Origin: Candidatus Delongbacteria bacterium
GTDB lineage: Bacteria; Delongbacteria; UBA4055
Length of the DNA stretch: 14,742 bases
Direction: 5' to 3'
NCBI GenBank assembly: GCA_027858795.1
Contig: JAQICF010000241.1
Location: 1-14,742, forward strand
Shown here in pieces: positions 14,421 through 14,742 of the stretch. Every line of letters begins with the position of its first letter. The stretch's first letter is position 1. Made by a program: the position numbers and the translations under genes. The notes under the pieces were generated by a model, which ran no database searches, was not told where the DNA came from, and saw nothing but the letters and a program-made list of their open reading frames with translations.

Positions 14421-14742
14421 TGGCTTTTGATTATGAAAAGTATTTAAGAATGGATAAAATACCTCATCTTTGGTGTCCCGGATGTGGAATTGGTGTTGTT
14501 CTAAAAGCAATGCTAAGAGCTATGGATAATGTCAAATGGCAAAGAGATGATACAGCTTTTGTTTCAGGTATCGGTTGTACAAGTAGAGCTCCGGGTTATA
14601 TAGATTGTAATACATTGCACACGACTCATGGTAGAGGTCTAACTTTTGCTACAGGCATTAAGATGGCTCAACCAGATAAGAATCTTGTAATTTTCTCAGG
14701 CGATGGAGATGCAACCGCTATCGGTGGAAACCATTTCATTCA
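14420..14742 (+). CDS. korB: 2-oxoacid:ferredoxin oxidoreductase, beta subunit (TPP-binding), cut by window end
   Basis: The first 107 residues are visible. W18-C19-P20-G21-C22-G23 is the conserved cysteine motif of beta subunits, with a further G-C53-T-S-R. H67-T-T-H70-G-R is conserved, and G94-D95-G96-D97 opens the thiamine-pyrophosphate/Mg motif, with N104 in the expected position. An ideal ribosome site (GGAGGTG) sits inside the end of korA, and start and stop overlap as TAATG, indicating tight translational coupling with equal subunit synthesis. The rest of the gene, and probably korC, lies to the right. Confidence 0.95.
   Translation, partial: MAFDYEKYLRMDKIPHLWCPGCGIGVVLKAMLRAMDNVKWQRDDTAFVSGIGCTSRAPGYIDCNTLHTTHGRGLTFATGIKMAQPDKNLVIFSGDGDATAIGGNHFI

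Overview
This is an AT-rich bacterial window: roughly a quarter GC in sampled lines at the left end, and nearer 40% in sampled lines of the purL region. The enzymes point to an anaerobe. There is a ferredoxin-linked 2-oxoacid oxidoreductase (korDAB), a carbamate kinase, a [4Fe-4S] protein with a radical-SAM-type cysteine motif, and a HesB/IscA-like protein whose gene carries an in-frame UGA read as selenocysteine. An uncultured lineage of the FCB or Cloacimonadota/Delongbacteria type would fit, but that placement is a guess from general character, not a measured phylogeny. UGA is a stop in the ordinary genes, which all run full length without it. None of the nine complete genes ends in UGA; seven end in TAG and two in TAA.

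Left end (1-4127, minus strand): a two-gene defence-type unit. A 1013-residue single-chain restriction-modification protein is followed after 3 bp by an AAA ATPase with a Walker A motif and a CPFC zinc-hook-like motif. The ATPase runs off the window. Upstream of the pair, on the plus strand, is a run of small hairpins ending in an intrinsic terminator, possibly a small RNA.

Middle (4128-7178): a gene-poor stretch carrying several kinds of palindromic repeat, then two exported proteins of unknown function. Both exported genes have their stop codon inside a repeat. One of them (442 aa) contains a clear internal duplication.

Right of that (7179-11715, minus strand): the HesB-like selenoprotein with a bacterial SECIS hairpin directly after the UGA; a PDZ-DUF512 Fe-S protein; and a large PurL that has no glutaminase domain. 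PurL and DUF512 are separated by 6 bp and should be co-transcribed.

Right end (11716-14742): a divergent control region with a palindrome over the likely purL promoter and a hairpin/terminator in the arcC leader. Then arcC-korD-korA-korB read rightward as an apparent operon, with korB cut by the window edge. Carbamate kinase makes ATP from carbamoyl phosphate, and Kor exchanges 2-oxoacids and acyl-CoA with reduced ferredoxin, so the operon fits fermentative or amino-acid/purine-nitrogen metabolism.
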